A stretch of 64,000 nt of DNA from a bacterium (GTDB lineage: Bacteria; Bacillota_I; Bacilli_A; Izemoplasmatales; Izemoplasmataceae): contig JAGYLV010000002.1 in NCBI GenBank assembly GCA_018400875.1, positions 59,663 to 123,662 on the forward strand, read 5' to 3'. The notes under the pieces are model-generated. The model saw only the letters and a program-made list of their open reading frames with translations, was not told the origin of the DNA and made no database searches. Position numbers and translations under genes: made by a program. Positions 1-8,171 of this stretch are shown piece by piece. Within the stretch, counting starts at the first letter, position 1. Each line of letters starts with the position of its first letter.

Positions 1-240
1 AAAATTGGCCGCATTGCCGTCTTAGAAGAACACCGCGGGCAAGGGTTAGGCCGGAAGTTAGTGGAACGCTGTGAAGCGGAAGCCATCAAGCAAGGGTTTA
101 ACAAAGTGAAACTCGCCGCCCAGCTTGAAAGTATCGTCTTTTATGAAAAACTCGGGTATGAAATTTACGGCGACATTTTCTTAGACGCCGGCATCCCGCA
201 CCGCAATATGAAGAAACTGTTAGAGACCCCCGATGCGTAA
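1..240 (+). CDS. GNAT family N-acetyltransferase, C-terminal part (5' end outside window)
   Basis: The frame is open from base 1 to a TAA at 238-240, so only the last 79 residues are visible. They carry the GNAT acetyl-CoA pyrophosphate-binding motif (IAVLEEHRGQGLGRKLV, of the R/Q-x-x-G-x-G/A type) followed by the usual C-terminal strand with a FYEKLGY segment. This fits the small ElaA/YjcF-like acetyltransferases, but the substrate cannot be told. The stop overlaps the start of the next gene (ppa) by 8 bases, so the two are probably translated from one mRNA. Confidence 0.85.
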   Translation, partial: KIGRIAVLEEHRGQGLGRKLVERCEAEAIKQGFNKVKLAAQLESIVFYEKLGYEIYGDIFLDAGIPHRNMKKLLETPDA

Positions 241-721
241 AATTGTCGAAGCCATCATTGAAATCCCCATGGGGACTAAAAACAAATATGAAATTGACAA
301 AGCCAAAGGGCGCATCAAGCTTGATCGTGTTCTTTATTCTGAAATGACGTATCCCGCCGAATATGGCTACATTGAGAATACCCTGGCCGAAGATAATGAC
401 CCCTTAGACATTTTAGTCTTAGCCAGCACGAAAACATTCCCCGGCTGCATCGTAGATGCAAGGGTCATTGGCTATTTAGATATGATCGATAACGATGAAA
501 AAGATCATAAAATCATCGCCGTCATGGATAAGGATCCTCGCTTTGAAGACATCGATGAAATCAAAGATGTGAACAAACATACCATAAGAGAAATCCGCCA
601 CTTCTTCCAGACGTATAAAGATCTCCAGCAAAACAAAAAAGTCGAAGTATATGACTTTCATTCTAAGGAAGAAGCGTTACAATTAATTGAGGATTCACTC
701 AATCGATATCAAAGGAGCTGA
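233..721 (+). CDS. ppa: Inorganic pyrophosphatase, family I
   Basis: Soluble cytoplasmic enzyme that hydrolyses PPi to two phosphates and so pulls nucleotide and aminoacyl-tRNA synthesis forward. At 162 residues it has the usual length of the bacterial short form. The family I signature DNDPLD is present, with metal-binding aspartates near 54, 56 and 59, and KYEID near 18-22 matches the N-terminal active-site region. It starts inside the end of the GNAT gene and is followed after 5 bases by the osmC-like gene. It matters here because the pfkA of this window has features of PPi-using enzymes, so PPi could be either destroyed or used. Confidence 0.93.
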   Translation: MRKIVEAIIEIPMGTKNKYEIDKAKGRIKLDRVLYSEMTYPAEYGYIENTLAEDNDPLDILVLASTKTFPGCIVDARVIGYLDMIDNDEKDHKIIAVMDKDPRFEDIDEIKDVNKHTIREIRHFFQTYKDLQQNKKVEVYDFHSKEEALQLIEDSLNRYQRS

Positions 722-726
722 CAACA

Positions 727-1113
727 TTGGCAACCCACATTCAAATTGCTTACAATGGCCAAAATGAAGGCACACTTCATGCGACCGAAAACGTCTCTGT
801 AGGAGCGATCGGTCTAAAACCCTATGACATGGTCTTAGGCGGCTTAGGCGCTTGCCTCAACTACACCTTTCAAGACGTCTTAGACAAAATGCGCACCGAA
901 GTCGGGAGTGTAGATTATGACATCACCGGCATCAAACGCGACGAAGTCCCCACCATCTTAAAAGAAGTCATCGTCAACGTCACGGTGACCGGCGTTGATG
1001 AAAGTAAACAAAAAAAGGTCGAAAAAGCCTGGCTTAAAGCTACCGAATACTGCAGTATGTATGAAACCTTATCGCGCGTCGCCACCATGAAACCAACTTT
1101 AACATTCAAATAA
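727..1113 (+). CDS. OsmC/Ohr family peroxiredoxin-like protein
   Basis: A 128-residue protein of the OsmC fold, a family that reduces organic hydroperoxides with two cysteines. C43 (LGACLNYTF) and C109 (EYCSMYETLSR) stand at the two family positions. It could be an OsmC, Ohr or YhfA-type member, and the sequence alone does not decide which. The start is a TTG, chosen because a clear AGGAG lies upstream within the end of ppa and the next ATG would remove the first strand. It is the last gene of the + operon and is closed by a strong terminator. Confidence 0.85.
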   Translation: MATHIQIAYNGQNEGTLHATENVSVGAIGLKPYDMVLGGLGACLNYTFQDVLDKMRTEVGSVDYDITGIKRDEVPTILKEVIVNVTVTGVDESKQKKVEKAWLKATEYCSMYETLSRVATMKPTLTFK

Positions 1114-1152
1114 TCAAAGAGTAGACACTTTAAAAGTGCCTACTCTTTTTTA
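1114..1152 (+). terminator. Rho-independent terminator after the osmC-like gene
   Basis: AAAGAGTAG and CTACTCTTT pair, continue through CACTT/AAGTG with one bulge on each side, and are followed by a T tract. It closes the GNAT-ppa-osmC operon. Confidence 0.9.
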
Positions 1153-1205
1153 TTCCGACTAAGACCACCAACCTTAGACTTTCATTAATGTCTCAATTCA
1201 AACGA

Positions 1206-1238
1206 ATAAAAAAGGCTTGATTATAAAGAATCAAGCCT
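1206..1238 (-). terminator. Terminator of the tRNA-Gly transcript
   Basis: A perfect 10-bp stem (AGGCTTGATT/AATCAAGCCT) with a 6-base loop lies just after the tRNA on the minus strand, and the A run to its left reads as a U tract on that strand. Confidence 0.85.
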
Positions 1239-1250
1239 ATACTTTTTAGT

Positions 1251-1324
1251 TGGAGCAGGTGAGGGGAATCGAACCCCCGCTATCAGCTTGGAAGGCTGAT
1301 GTTCTACCGTTAAACTACACCTGC
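1251..1324 (-). tRNA. tRNA-Gly (anticodon TCC)
   Basis: The minus strand reads GCAGGTG for the 5' acceptor strand, a D arm, a CTTCCAA anticodon loop between ATCAGC and GCTGAT, the T arm with GGTTCGATTCC, CACCTGC, discriminator T and an encoded CCA. The anticodon is TCC, reading GGA/GGN. It is a single tRNA with its own promoter and terminator, between convergent osmC and rsmH. Confidence 0.95.
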
Positions 1325-1342
1325 ATGGCGTTAAGCTTGATT

Positions 1343-1371
1343 ATTCTATCACGAAAAAATGATTAAATCAA
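1343..1371 (-). promoter_or_regulatory. Predicted promoter of the tRNA-Gly gene
   Basis: On the minus strand TTGATT (1366-1371) and TAGAAT (1343-1348) are separated by 17 bases. The -10 box lies about 19 bases before the mature tRNA 5' end. Confidence 0.6.
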
Positions 1372-1378
1372 GCCAGTT

Positions 1379-2305
1379 TTAGCCGGTTGATATTCGTTCA
1401 ATGACGCGCATTTTTGCGCTTTTTGACCGGGGATTTAATGTGGTTTCTTCGGCATTTGGAATGACCGGTTTACGGGTGATGATTTTAAACGGGGCGACGG
1501 TATCTGGCATGGTCGGTAAGCCCGGTGGATGATACACCGTGGCGGCTTCTTTAAACACGGTTTTAACAATGCGATCTTCCAAGGAATGAAAACTGATGAC
1601 GACACAGCGTCCCCCAACTGATAGATGATCTAAAACATCTTTCAAGGTGCGCTCTAAGACCCCTAATTCATCGTTCACCGCAATTCTTAAGGCTTGAAAG
1701 GTTTGTTTGGCGGGATGGCCTTTTTGGGATTTCTTTTTAGCCGGTAAGGCACTTTTAATAATATCGACGAGTTGAAATGTCGTTTCTATCGGCGCTTCTT
1801 CGCGCGCTTTGACGATGGCCTTGACGATGGGTCTGGCAAATGATTCTTCCCCGTACATAAATAAGATATGGAGTAAATCACGGGGCTCATAGGTATTCAC
1901 GATGGTCTTAGCGGTCAAGTCACTCGATGGATTCATCCGCATATCTAAAGGCCCATCTAAGCGGTAAGAAAACCCCCGGTCCGCTTCATCAAAATGAAAC
2001 GATGAAACCCCGAGGTCAAATAATACCCCGTCCACCGACGCAATCTCTAACGTTTTTAAGTGTGTGGTAAACGCCGAAAAATTATCGTGAAAAAGATGCA
2101 CGGCATTGGTGGTACTATCAAGCACTTTTTTAGCTCGGGTGATAGCAGCGGCGTCTTGATCAAAACCGATGAATGTGCCACCTTTAAGTTGCTTAAAAAT
2201 CGCACTCGCATGGCCAGCGCCACCGAGCGTCATATCGACCATGGTTTTTTCAGGGGATAGATTTAAAGCGTCAATGGCTTCTTGAAATAAAACCGGGACG
2301 TGCAT
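1379..2305 (-). CDS. rsmH: 16S rRNA (cytosine1402-N4)-methyltransferase RsmH (MraW)
   Basis: Methylates N4 of C1402 in the 16S rRNA P site using SAM. The 308 residues carry the SAM-binding loop VDMTLGGAGH near 23-32, the FDLGVSS motif near 96-102, the DRGFSYRLDGPLDMRM block and the late ISFHSLEDRIVK block, all typical of RsmH. Its own ribosome-binding site (CCAGGAG) stands 7 bases before the ATG. In most Firmicutes rsmH opens the cell-division and wall cluster between mraZ and ftsL. Here rpmF and yceD precede it and a tRNA follows it, with no wall gene present. Confidence 0.96.
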   Translation of the reverse strand: MHVPVLFQEAIDALNLSPEKTMVDMTLGGAGHASAIFKQLKGGTFIGFDQDAAAITRAKKVLDSTTNAVHLFHDNFSAFTTHLKTLEIASVDGVLFDLGVSSFHFDEADRGFSYRLDGPLDMRMNPSSDLTAKTIVNTYEPRDLLHILFMYGEESFARPIVKAIVKAREEAPIETTFQLVDIIKSALPAKKKSQKGHPAKQTFQALRIAVNDELGVLERTLKDVLDHLSVGGRCVVISFHSLEDRIVKTVFKEAATVYHPPGLPTMPDTVAPFKIITRKPVIPNAEETTLNPRSKSAKMRVIERISTG

Positions 2306-2318
2306 ATAAACTCCTGGT

Positions 2319-2350
2319 AAAGAAAAAACGCTTCACGCGTTTTTCTTTTG
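2319..2350 (-). terminator. Hairpin with U tract between rpmF and rsmH
   Basis: AAAAACGC and GCGTTTTT pair around a 5-base loop and end in a T-rich run on the minus strand. It lies between rpmF and the rsmH ribosome-binding site, so it is probably a partial terminator lowering rsmH expression relative to rpmF. Confidence 0.7.
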
Positions 2351-2352
2351 GG

Positions 2353-2559
2353 TTATTCGCTTGCGATTTCTGCACTTTCTTCTTTGGGTGCTTTCACAAG
2401 TTTTCCATTGTAGAACCCGCATGACGGACATACACGGTGAGAGAGTTTCATATCTCCACAGTTTTCACACACAGCCATACCAGGGGCGGTCAGCTTGAAA
2501 TGCGTCCGGCGTTTTCTTTTGCGAGTCTTGGAAGTTCTCCGTTGAGGAACAACTGCCAT
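2353..2559 (-). CDS. rpmF: 50S ribosomal protein L32
   Basis: A 68-residue ribosomal protein with the basic N-terminal tail [19 protein letters not shown] and an intact zinc ribbon (C31, C34, C44, C47), so this is the zinc-binding C+ paralogue. It follows yceD by 10 bases, the common bacterial yceD-rpmF pairing, and has a good AGGAGG before the ATG. The C-terminal [10 protein letters not shown] tail is slightly extended and acidic. Confidence 0.96.
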   Translation of the reverse strand: MAVVPQRRTSKTRKRKRRTHFKLTAPGMAVCENCGDMKLSHRVCPSCGFYNGKLVKAPKEESAEIASE

Positions 2560-2569
2560 AAACGCCTCC

Positions 2570-3019
2570 TTATTTGTATTTTTCTAAATCTTGCAAGCCG
2601 GGATGGCCCTTGGGTTTAGAGGGTTCATCAAAGTCTAAATCTTCAGCTTCAGGATGGACAACTTTGAGGGGTTTTTCCAAGTAAATATTAGACCACACAA
2701 TTGGGTATAAGTCAACTGTGTTTTGTTCAATTAAACGGCTATCTTCACCGACAAAATGACTGAAGACTTCTTCGACTTCGATAAAAAGCGGCACTTCGAC
2801 TGGTTTCAACGTTTTACTGCAGGCCATGGTAAGCGTCACTGAAATCGTTAAATCAAAGATGAAATCAGGGTCATGAAAGGAATATTCCCCGTCTATTTTT
2901 GCGGGCGACACGGCTAAGATATCATCGTTGCCCGTGAGCAGTGAACTGTAATCGACCGTCTCAGAAAATGTGAGTCCTTGGTGCGCGAGTTTAAGTAGTT
3001 GTTCACTTGACCATTTCAT
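2570..3019 (-). CDS. yceD: YceD family (DUF177) protein, 23S rRNA accumulation protein
   Basis: A DUF177/YceD protein encoded, as in most bacteria, immediately before rpmF; the family is needed for 23S rRNA accumulation, by an unknown mechanism. The start was placed at the ATG for MKWSSEQL, because AGGAG lies 7 bases upstream and the family usually begins MKWS. A longer frame to 3055 would add 12 unsupported residues. The body has the family's conserved Cys in TMACS and the late acidic DLDFDEP segment. It is transcribed divergently from tmcAL. Confidence 0.85.
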   Translation of the reverse strand: MKWSSEQLLKLAHQGLTFSETVDYSSLLTGNDDILAVSPAKIDGEYSFHDPDFIFDLTISVTLTMACSKTLKPVEVPLFIEVEEVFSHFVGEDSRLIEQNTVDLYPIVWSNIYLEKPLKVVHPEAEDLDFDEPSKPKGHPGLQDLEKYK

Positions 3020-3065
3020 CATCTCACTCCTCATTTTAGAAAGGGGCCAATGCATAACTTAATCA

Positions 3066-3074
3066 TAGTATAAT
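3066..3074. promoter_or_regulatory. Overlapping divergent -10 boxes for yceD and tmcAL
   Basis: On + a perfect TATAAT (3069-3074) stands 17 bases before the tmcAL ATG. On - the same bases read TATACT, about 45 bases before the yceD start. No good -35 is visible for either. Sharing one -10 region would make the two promoters mutually exclusive. Confidence 0.5.
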
Positions 3075-3091
3075 GCTAGCGAGGTGTAAAG

Positions 3092-4234
3092 ATGAAAGCA
3101 CTTGGACTCATCACCGAATATAATCCCATGCATTTTGGGCATACCTATCATATCCGGCAAAGTCAAGCTCTCATAAAGCCCGATGTGACGGTCGCCGTGA
3201 TGAGCGGATCGGTCGTTCAACGGGGTGATTTTGCGATGCACTCCAAATTCAAACGGACGGAAACAGCCCTTCACAATGGCGTTGACTTAGTTATTGAAAT
3301 CCCGAGCTTCTTTGTCTTGCAAGCGGCGGATTATTTTGCCGAAGCCGGGGTTTATTTACTCGACCAACTGGGGGTTAATCATCTGGTGTTTGGCTCAGAA
3401 AGCGGCGAGATTAAAGACCTCAAAGCGCTCCAAGCCCTGCAAGAAAGCCCGGACTATGAATTGGCTTTAAAAGAAGCCCTCGATGACGGCATGTCCTATC
3501 CCGATGCGGCCTTTCAAGCCACGCAAAAATCTCGCGTTAATGCGGCTTTAACCCCCAACAACATTTTAGGGGTGTCTTATTTAAAAGCGATCAAGAAACT
3601 GGGTTCACCCATGCACGCGGATACCATTAAACGAGAAAAAAGAACCTATTATGACGCATTAAAAACATTTCAAAAGATTCAAAGTGCCACGGCTATAAGG
3701 ACTGAACTTAAACAAGGAAAAAGTGTCGCGCGCTACGTCCCTGAGCCCTTAGCCTCAGAGATTGATCAACTCAAGCGGGTGGAACTAGACGATTTTTATG
3801 AGGCCTTCATATACCGCTTAAAAATGATTGATGCGGAAGCGTTTAAAGACCAATTCGGATTTTACGAAGGATTAGAAAACCGGTTTTTAAAAGTTAAAAC
3901 GGCTCCTTCGATGCTCGAGTTTTTAGAACGCGTTAAAACCCCACGTTACACCTACGCCCATTTAGGGCGAGCCATGATGCACTTTCTATTGCATACACCC
4001 GAAACATTTAGTACCTATAAAACGCCGCCTTACATCCGAATTCTCGGCATGAACGATCGCGGCCAAACTTATTTGAATCAAATCAAAAAAACAACCAATT
4101 TACCGTTTTACACTTCCGCCAAAGCCGGTCAACACCCCTTGCTTGATTTTGAACTAAAAATCAGTCAATTAATTGAATCAAAAACCAAAGAAAACTTGGC
4201 TGAACAAGAAATAACGCCGCCGATTCGCGTTTGA
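3092..4234 (+). CDS. tmcAL: tRNA(Met) cytidine acetate ligase TmcAL (YlbM family)
   Basis: Activates acetate with ATP to make N4-acetylcytidine at the wobble base of elongator tRNA-Met. The family's nucleotidyltransferase motifs are clear: LITEYNPMHFGHTYHI near 6-21 (HxGH) and MSGSVVQRGDFAM near 37-49. The length of 380 is normal, and GAGGTG stands before the ATG. The divergent arrangement with yceD-rpmF is also found in Bacillus (ylbM versus ylbN-rpmF). Confidence 0.93.
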   Translation: MKALGLITEYNPMHFGHTYHIRQSQALIKPDVTVAVMSGSVVQRGDFAMHSKFKRTETALHNGVDLVIEIPSFFVLQAADYFAEAGVYLLDQLGVNHLVFGSESGEIKDLKALQALQESPDYELALKEALDDGMSYPDAAFQATQKSRVNAALTPNNILGVSYLKAIKKLGSPMHADTIKREKRTYYDALKTFQKIQSATAIRTELKQGKSVARYVPEPLASEIDQLKRVELDDFYEAFIYRLKMIDAEAFKDQFGFYEGLENRFLKVKTAPSMLEFLERVKTPRYTYAHLGRAMMHFLLHTPETFSTYKTPPYIRILGMNDRGQTYLNQIKKTTNLPFYTSAKAGQHPLLDFELKISQLIESKTKENLAEQEITPPIRV

Positions 4235-4259
4235 AAGTCACACGTAAAACCTCTATAAT
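4231..4259 (+). promoter_or_regulatory. Predicted sigma-A promoter of mrp
   Basis: TTGAAA (4231-4236), a 17-base spacer and a perfect TATAAT (4254-4259). The -35 overlaps the stop codon of tmcAL. Confidence 0.85.
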
Positions 4260-4285
4260 AAACCTTAAGAAAGTGTGGTGAACCC

Positions 4286-5287
4286 ATGGGCGCAAAAACC
4301 GACATTAAAGAAGCCATCGAATCGATCATTGATCCATCGAATGAGAAATCGCTCAAAGAAAACAATGCAATTCAGTTCATTGATATTACCGAAGATAACC
4401 GTGTCACCTTAATATTGGGGATTCATAAAGTCGATGAAGACACGAAGAAAAAACTCAACCGAGCCCTCGCGAAAGTCATTAAACTTGATATGGGCTATCA
4501 AGGGCTTAAAATCACCTTTGAAGCCCTCAAAAAACAAGGCAGCGTTGTGGATGAAAAACGTGAAATCACCTACATCGGTGTCGCCTCAGGCAAAGGCGGC
4601 GTCGGTAAGTCTACGGTGGCAGCCAACCTAGCCGTCGCCTTTTCACGCATCGGTAAAAAGACCGCCATCATTGATGCCGATATATACGGTTCATCGATTC
4701 CCAATTTACTCGATTTACCCGTCGAGCTTCCAAAAGCCGATGAAGACCAAAAGATCATTCCCTTTAAGGCCTTCGACCTTGAAGTCATCGCGACGGAATT
4801 TTTCCTCAAAGAAGACCAGCCCCTTATGTGGCGGGGCCCGATGCTTGGAAAAATGCTCAACCACTTCTTTTACGATGTAAAATGGGCCGAAGACACCGAA
4901 TACATCATCGTTGATTTACCTCCCGGCACGGGGGATGTGGCGATGGACATTCAAAAAATCATCCCCAAATGTGAAATGGTAATCGTCACCACCCCGCATC
5001 CGAGCGCCTCTAATGTCGCAGTTAAAGCAGGATTTGCGGCCAAGCAACTTGAACACGAACTCTTAGGGGTCATTGAAAACATGACGGCCTTTGAAGCCGA
5101 AGGAAAAACTTACCCCATCTTCGGAGAAGGCGGCGGAAAAACGGTGGCAACTAAACTGGGAGTCGATGTCTTAGGCGAAATCCCCATCCAAGCGCCCACG
5201 TCCCATAAAGGCATCTATGACATGCATGAAGATATCGGGGTCATCTATCTGGGGCTGGCCAATAAAATTTTAAAGAAATTGACATAA
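4286..5287 (+). CDS. mrp: Mrp/NBP35-type (ApbC/SalA-like) P-loop ATPase
   Basis: A 333-residue MRP-family ATPase. It has an N-terminal MIP18-like domain (about 1-85) and a P-loop domain with the deviant Walker A GKGGVGKST near 102-110, DADIYGSS near 129-136 and VDLPPGTGD. The family carries or inserts Fe-S clusters, or in Bacillus (SalA) acts as a regulator. The CPxC pair that holds the bridging cluster in Fe-S carriers is absent: the region after VIENM reads TAFEAEGKTYPIFG. The protein is therefore closer to the SalA type, and cluster transfer is doubtful. It has its own promoter and ends at a bidirectional terminator. Confidence 0.88.
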   Translation: MGAKTDIKEAIESIIDPSNEKSLKENNAIQFIDITEDNRVTLILGIHKVDEDTKKKLNRALAKVIKLDMGYQGLKITFEALKKQGSVVDEKREITYIGVASGKGGVGKSTVAANLAVAFSRIGKKTAIIDADIYGSSIPNLLDLPVELPKADEDQKIIPFKAFDLEVIATEFFLKEDQPLMWRGPMLGKMLNHFFYDVKWAEDTEYIIVDLPPGTGDVAMDIQKIIPKCEMVIVTTPHPSASNVAVKAGFAAKQLEHELLGVIENMTAFEAEGKTYPIFGEGGGKTVATKLGVDVLGEIPIQAPTSHKGIYDMHEDIGVIYLGLANKILKKLT

Positions 5288-5308
5288 GTTATATTCGAAT
5301 ATTTAACC

Positions 5309-5343
5309 AAAAAATCTCAACCCAAAGGTTGAGATTTTTTTTC
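5309..5343. terminator. Bidirectional terminator between mrp and the MATE gene
   Basis: AAAATCTCAACC/GGTTGAGATTTT pairs perfectly around a CAAA loop, with A/T runs on both sides, so it can stop convergent mrp (+) and MATE (-) transcripts. Confidence 0.9.
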
Positions 5344-5354
5344 GATTGATGGGA

Positions 5355-6752
5355 TTAAGCGGTTGTGAGTTCAAGCTTAAATTGTTTCACTTGGTGGAAA
5401 TAAAAACCGACTGAAATCAAACCTGCTAAAGCATCCGCGACCACAAACGTGAGCCAAATGCCATCGAGGCCAAACAGGCTTGAGAAGATAAAGGCGAGTG
5501 GAACAAATAAAATAAATTGTCTTAATAAAGCGATAAAAAGCGCCCGCTTCGCATATCCCATAGCTTGATAAATGGAAGACATCATGATTTGAAAGCCAAT
5601 CAGGCCAAACCCTAAGGAAATAATCCTAAACGCCCGGCCACCCGTAGCGATAAAGAAAGCATCAGCATCTCTGGAAAAGATGGTGAAGAAAGATTCAGAA
5701 AAGACGACCGTGATGGCACTCATGGTAAAGAAATAAAGGGTGATTAAGGCGAGTGAAAAAGTAATACTTTGGGTTAAACGTTTAATGTTTTTCGCCCCAT
5801 AGTTAAAGCCCACAATCGGTTGCAATCCTTGCACGAGTCCAATGCCTGGGAGTAACAAGAACGTAATCAAACGGGTGATCACCCCATAGATGGAAATATA
5901 AATGGCCGGGTCATCGGGGGCGTACTGATTGATCAATTGGTTGACGATGATGACCAAGACAGCCCCTAAAACATTACGGATGAATGTGGGCATCCCGATG
6001 ATAAATATTTCACCGACCATTTTAAAATCAATTTTAAAAATATATTTCAAGTTAATCATCAACGCACTTTCTTTGGAAAGCGCATGATATAAGATGTATG
6101 CGAAGGATAACGTTTTGGCAATCAGCGTCGCAATGGCGGCACCGGTGACTCCTAAATCGAGGAGTTGAATTCCTAATAGAGAAGGGAATATGAATATGGG
6201 ATCTAAGACAATATTGACGATGGCCCCAATCAACAAGCTTTTCATCGCAATGGAGGCTCTTCCCTCAGCCCGGGTTAAGTTGGTTAACACTAAACCCCCT
6301 GAGTACGGGATCAAAGAAATCATAATAAACCCTAAATAATCTTGAGCAAACCCAATATTAGAAGCCGTCGCCCCAAATAAACGAAGTAAAGGCTCTAAAA
6401 AGACGAGTCCTAATACCGTTAAGGTCGAAGATATGAGTAAGGTCATGGTGAGCGCCGTCATGACGGCGCGTTTCATCGTCTCTTGATCGCCTCGGCCATA
6501 GGCCCTGGAAAAAATAGACGCGGACCCGATTCCAATCATTAACCCTAAGGCTAAAATAATCAGTTGAACGGGAAAGGCAATTGCAAGGGCTCCAATGGCG
6601 ATTTCACCACTGTCCCACGCGACAAATAACGTATCGACTAAATTGTATAAAGCATTGGCAAACATGGCGATGATGGCAGGGATGGCCAGTTTAAATACCA
6701 ACCGTTTGACATTCATCGTGCCGAGCATCGTGCTGCGTTCTTCTGCGGTCAT
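5355..6752 (-). CDS. MATE family multidrug/toxin efflux protein
   Basis: A 465-residue integral membrane protein with about twelve hydrophobic segments. It has the MATE features IPAIIAMFANALYNLVDTLFV near the start, GIGSASIFSRAYGRGD near the end of segment 2, and a repeat of the same fold in the second half (GLVQGLQPIVGFNYGA). The family exports cationic drugs or metabolites using Na+ or H+ gradients; the substrate cannot be read here. TAGGAGG precedes the ATG at a good distance. It is monocistronic, with a TGn-extended -10 upstream. Confidence 0.92.
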   Translation of the reverse strand: MTAEERSTMLGTMNVKRLVFKLAIPAIIAMFANALYNLVDTLFVAWDSGEIAIGALAIAFPVQLIILALGLMIGIGSASIFSRAYGRGDQETMKRAVMTALTMTLLISSTLTVLGLVFLEPLLRLFGATASNIGFAQDYLGFIMISLIPYSGGLVLTNLTRAEGRASIAMKSLLIGAIVNIVLDPIFIFPSLLGIQLLDLGVTGAAIATLIAKTLSFAYILYHALSKESALMINLKYIFKIDFKMVGEIFIIGMPTFIRNVLGAVLVIIVNQLINQYAPDDPAIYISIYGVITRLITFLLLPGIGLVQGLQPIVGFNYGAKNIKRLTQSITFSLALITLYFFTMSAITVVFSESFFTIFSRDADAFFIATGGRAFRIISLGFGLIGFQIMMSSIYQAMGYAKRALFIALLRQFILFVPLAFIFSSLFGLDGIWLTFVVADALAGLISVGFYFHQVKQFKLELTTA

Positions 6753-6773
6753 AAAGCCTCCTAATTACGTTCA

Positions 6774-6782
6774 AGTATAGCA
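6774..6782 (-). promoter_or_regulatory. Extended -10 promoter of the MATE gene
   Basis: The minus strand reads TGCTATACT, an extended -10, 22 bases before the start codon. No -35 of note. Confidence 0.6.
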
Positions 6783-6814
6783 TAATCAGGGGGTATTAAG
6801 CCTTTAAAAAGCGC

Positions 6815-8041
6815 TTAAACAGACTCGATGCGTTGGAGGTATTTGGTGAGTTGCCGGATGTGACTATCGGCTTCTTTGTAGCGATTGATGCTGCGTTGGT
6901 ACTCCGCCATTTCCTGGTAAACTTCCCGCGCGATTTGCGGTAAATAAACAATCTTGAGGTCCGGGAGTACATCACTTCTTAAAAATTTCGCGCGTTCGGA
7001 TGGGTCTGTCAGTTTGGCCAGTTCATATAGCTTTTTATAAATCAACTGAAGCGGGGGGACCGATTCAAATGCTTCATCGTCAAATTGTTTGTAGGCTTTC
7101 GCTTGAATCCATTTGACTTCATAATACGCATCGTCTTTAAGTTTTTCATTGAGGACAATGTCAGGGCAGTGATGGCCGAGTGCGAGCGCGTTTTTTAAAC
7201 AGATGAGCGTTTTAATGTTGAGCCAACGCTCAGGAACCTTAAAACTCGCGCGTTTGATGCATTCACTAAAGACATACTCTGGATCAGTCTCATTCAAAAA
7301 CATCAAATGGTGCAGGTCTAAGCCTGCTTTATACTCGTGATTAAATAGCATACTAGCCACCCGATTTGCCCGGTTAAAAAAGCGCTGTGCCATGCGGGGA
7401 TTTTCCACGGTTTCCGCAATCAAATAGCCATAATAATTCATTAAAAAATTATATTCATGGTGATTGACTTTTAATTGGTCCATTAATTGGATGGTATGAT
7501 ATCCACGGATGTGTTCATTCGCGTAATACGACTGAACCACATAGAGTAAACTGAGGCCAATTTGATCGTTTAACGCTAACGCTTGATAGCGACTCCAAAG
7601 GCCTTCGATGATTTCTTTAGAGACAAATAACTCACCTTTTAAAATCGCCATAAATCCTTCCATGAGTTGTTTGGAAGAGGTGAACATCGGATCGGTCATT
7701 TGCTCTTTAAGTGCAATAAGCGCATCCAAATCTTGATTATAAAACGCTTCAATCGCATCGAATACACCATCATTTACTTGGATGCTTTCAGAGTCATGGG
7801 CATTGAATTTAAATTCAAGTCCGACCCGCTCGGCGAGGAGTTTGAGGTTAAAATCTTCCCCCTTCATTGTATGGTTCTCGACTTTCGATAAATAACTGGA
7901 CGCGACGATACCTTTGGTGGCTTCGTTTAAATTAAGACCTTTTTCTAACCGTTTTTGTTTGAGACAATCGCCAAATCGTGCGGATGCAGAATGTTCGGGG
8001 TGTTGATTTTTTTCGATTAAGACTTTCTTAAACTTGTACAT
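6815..8041 (-). CDS. XRE-type HTH regulator with a C-terminal TPR-like helical domain (paralogue A)
   Basis: A 408-residue protein with an N-terminal XRE helix-turn-helix (RFGDCLKQKRLEKGLN...SSYLSKVEN, about residues 24-75), followed by about 330 residues of helical TPR-like repeats and no membrane segment. This is the architecture of Rgg/PlcR/MutR-type regulators, many of which bind peptides, though no ligand is known here. The ATG at 8041 is chosen because AGAAGGGAAA stands 8 bases ahead; an earlier ATG at 8074 lies in an inverted repeat and lacks a site. Three proteins of 404-406 residues with the same layout lie at 59.5-64 kb. It stands alone between the MATE gene and nth. Confidence 0.8.
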   Translation of the reverse strand: MYKFKKVLIEKNQHPEHSASARFGDCLKQKRLEKGLNLNEATKGIVASSYLSKVENHTMKGEDFNLKLLAERVGLEFKFNAHDSESIQVNDGVFDAIEAFYNQDLDALIALKEQMTDPMFTSSKQLMEGFMAILKGELFVSKEIIEGLWSRYQALALNDQIGLSLLYVVQSYYANEHIRGYHTIQLMDQLKVNHHEYNFLMNYYGYLIAETVENPRMAQRFFNRANRVASMLFNHEYKAGLDLHHLMFLNETDPEYVFSECIKRASFKVPERWLNIKTLICLKNALALGHHCPDIVLNEKLKDDAYYEVKWIQAKAYKQFDDEAFESVPPLQLIYKKLYELAKLTDPSERAKFLRSDVLPDLKIVYLPQIAREVYQEMAEYQRSINRYKEADSHIRQLTKYLQRIESV

Positions 8042-8065
8042 TACAATTTCCCTTCTAAATTTTTT

Positions 8066-8087
8066 TTGCCCCATTTGGTTGGGACAA
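8066..8087. promoter_or_regulatory. Inverted repeat upstream of regulator A, possible operator
   Basis: TTGCCCCA and TGGGACAA form an 8-base inverted repeat with one mismatch around 6 bases, 25 bases upstream of the regulator A start codon. Autoregulation through this site is only an inference. Confidence 0.35.
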
Positions 8088-8149
8088 GAAATTCATTTTT
8101 AGAGAAAAAAGCAAAACTTTCAAGCGAGTAAGATTGAAAAAATTTCAAA

Positions 8150-8171
8150 TAAAAAACGCCAAACGGCGTTA
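8150..8171 (-). terminator. Terminator after nth
   Basis: AACGCC/GGCGTT with an AAAC loop, followed on the minus strand by six or more T. The stem begins in the nth stop codon. Confidence 0.8.
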
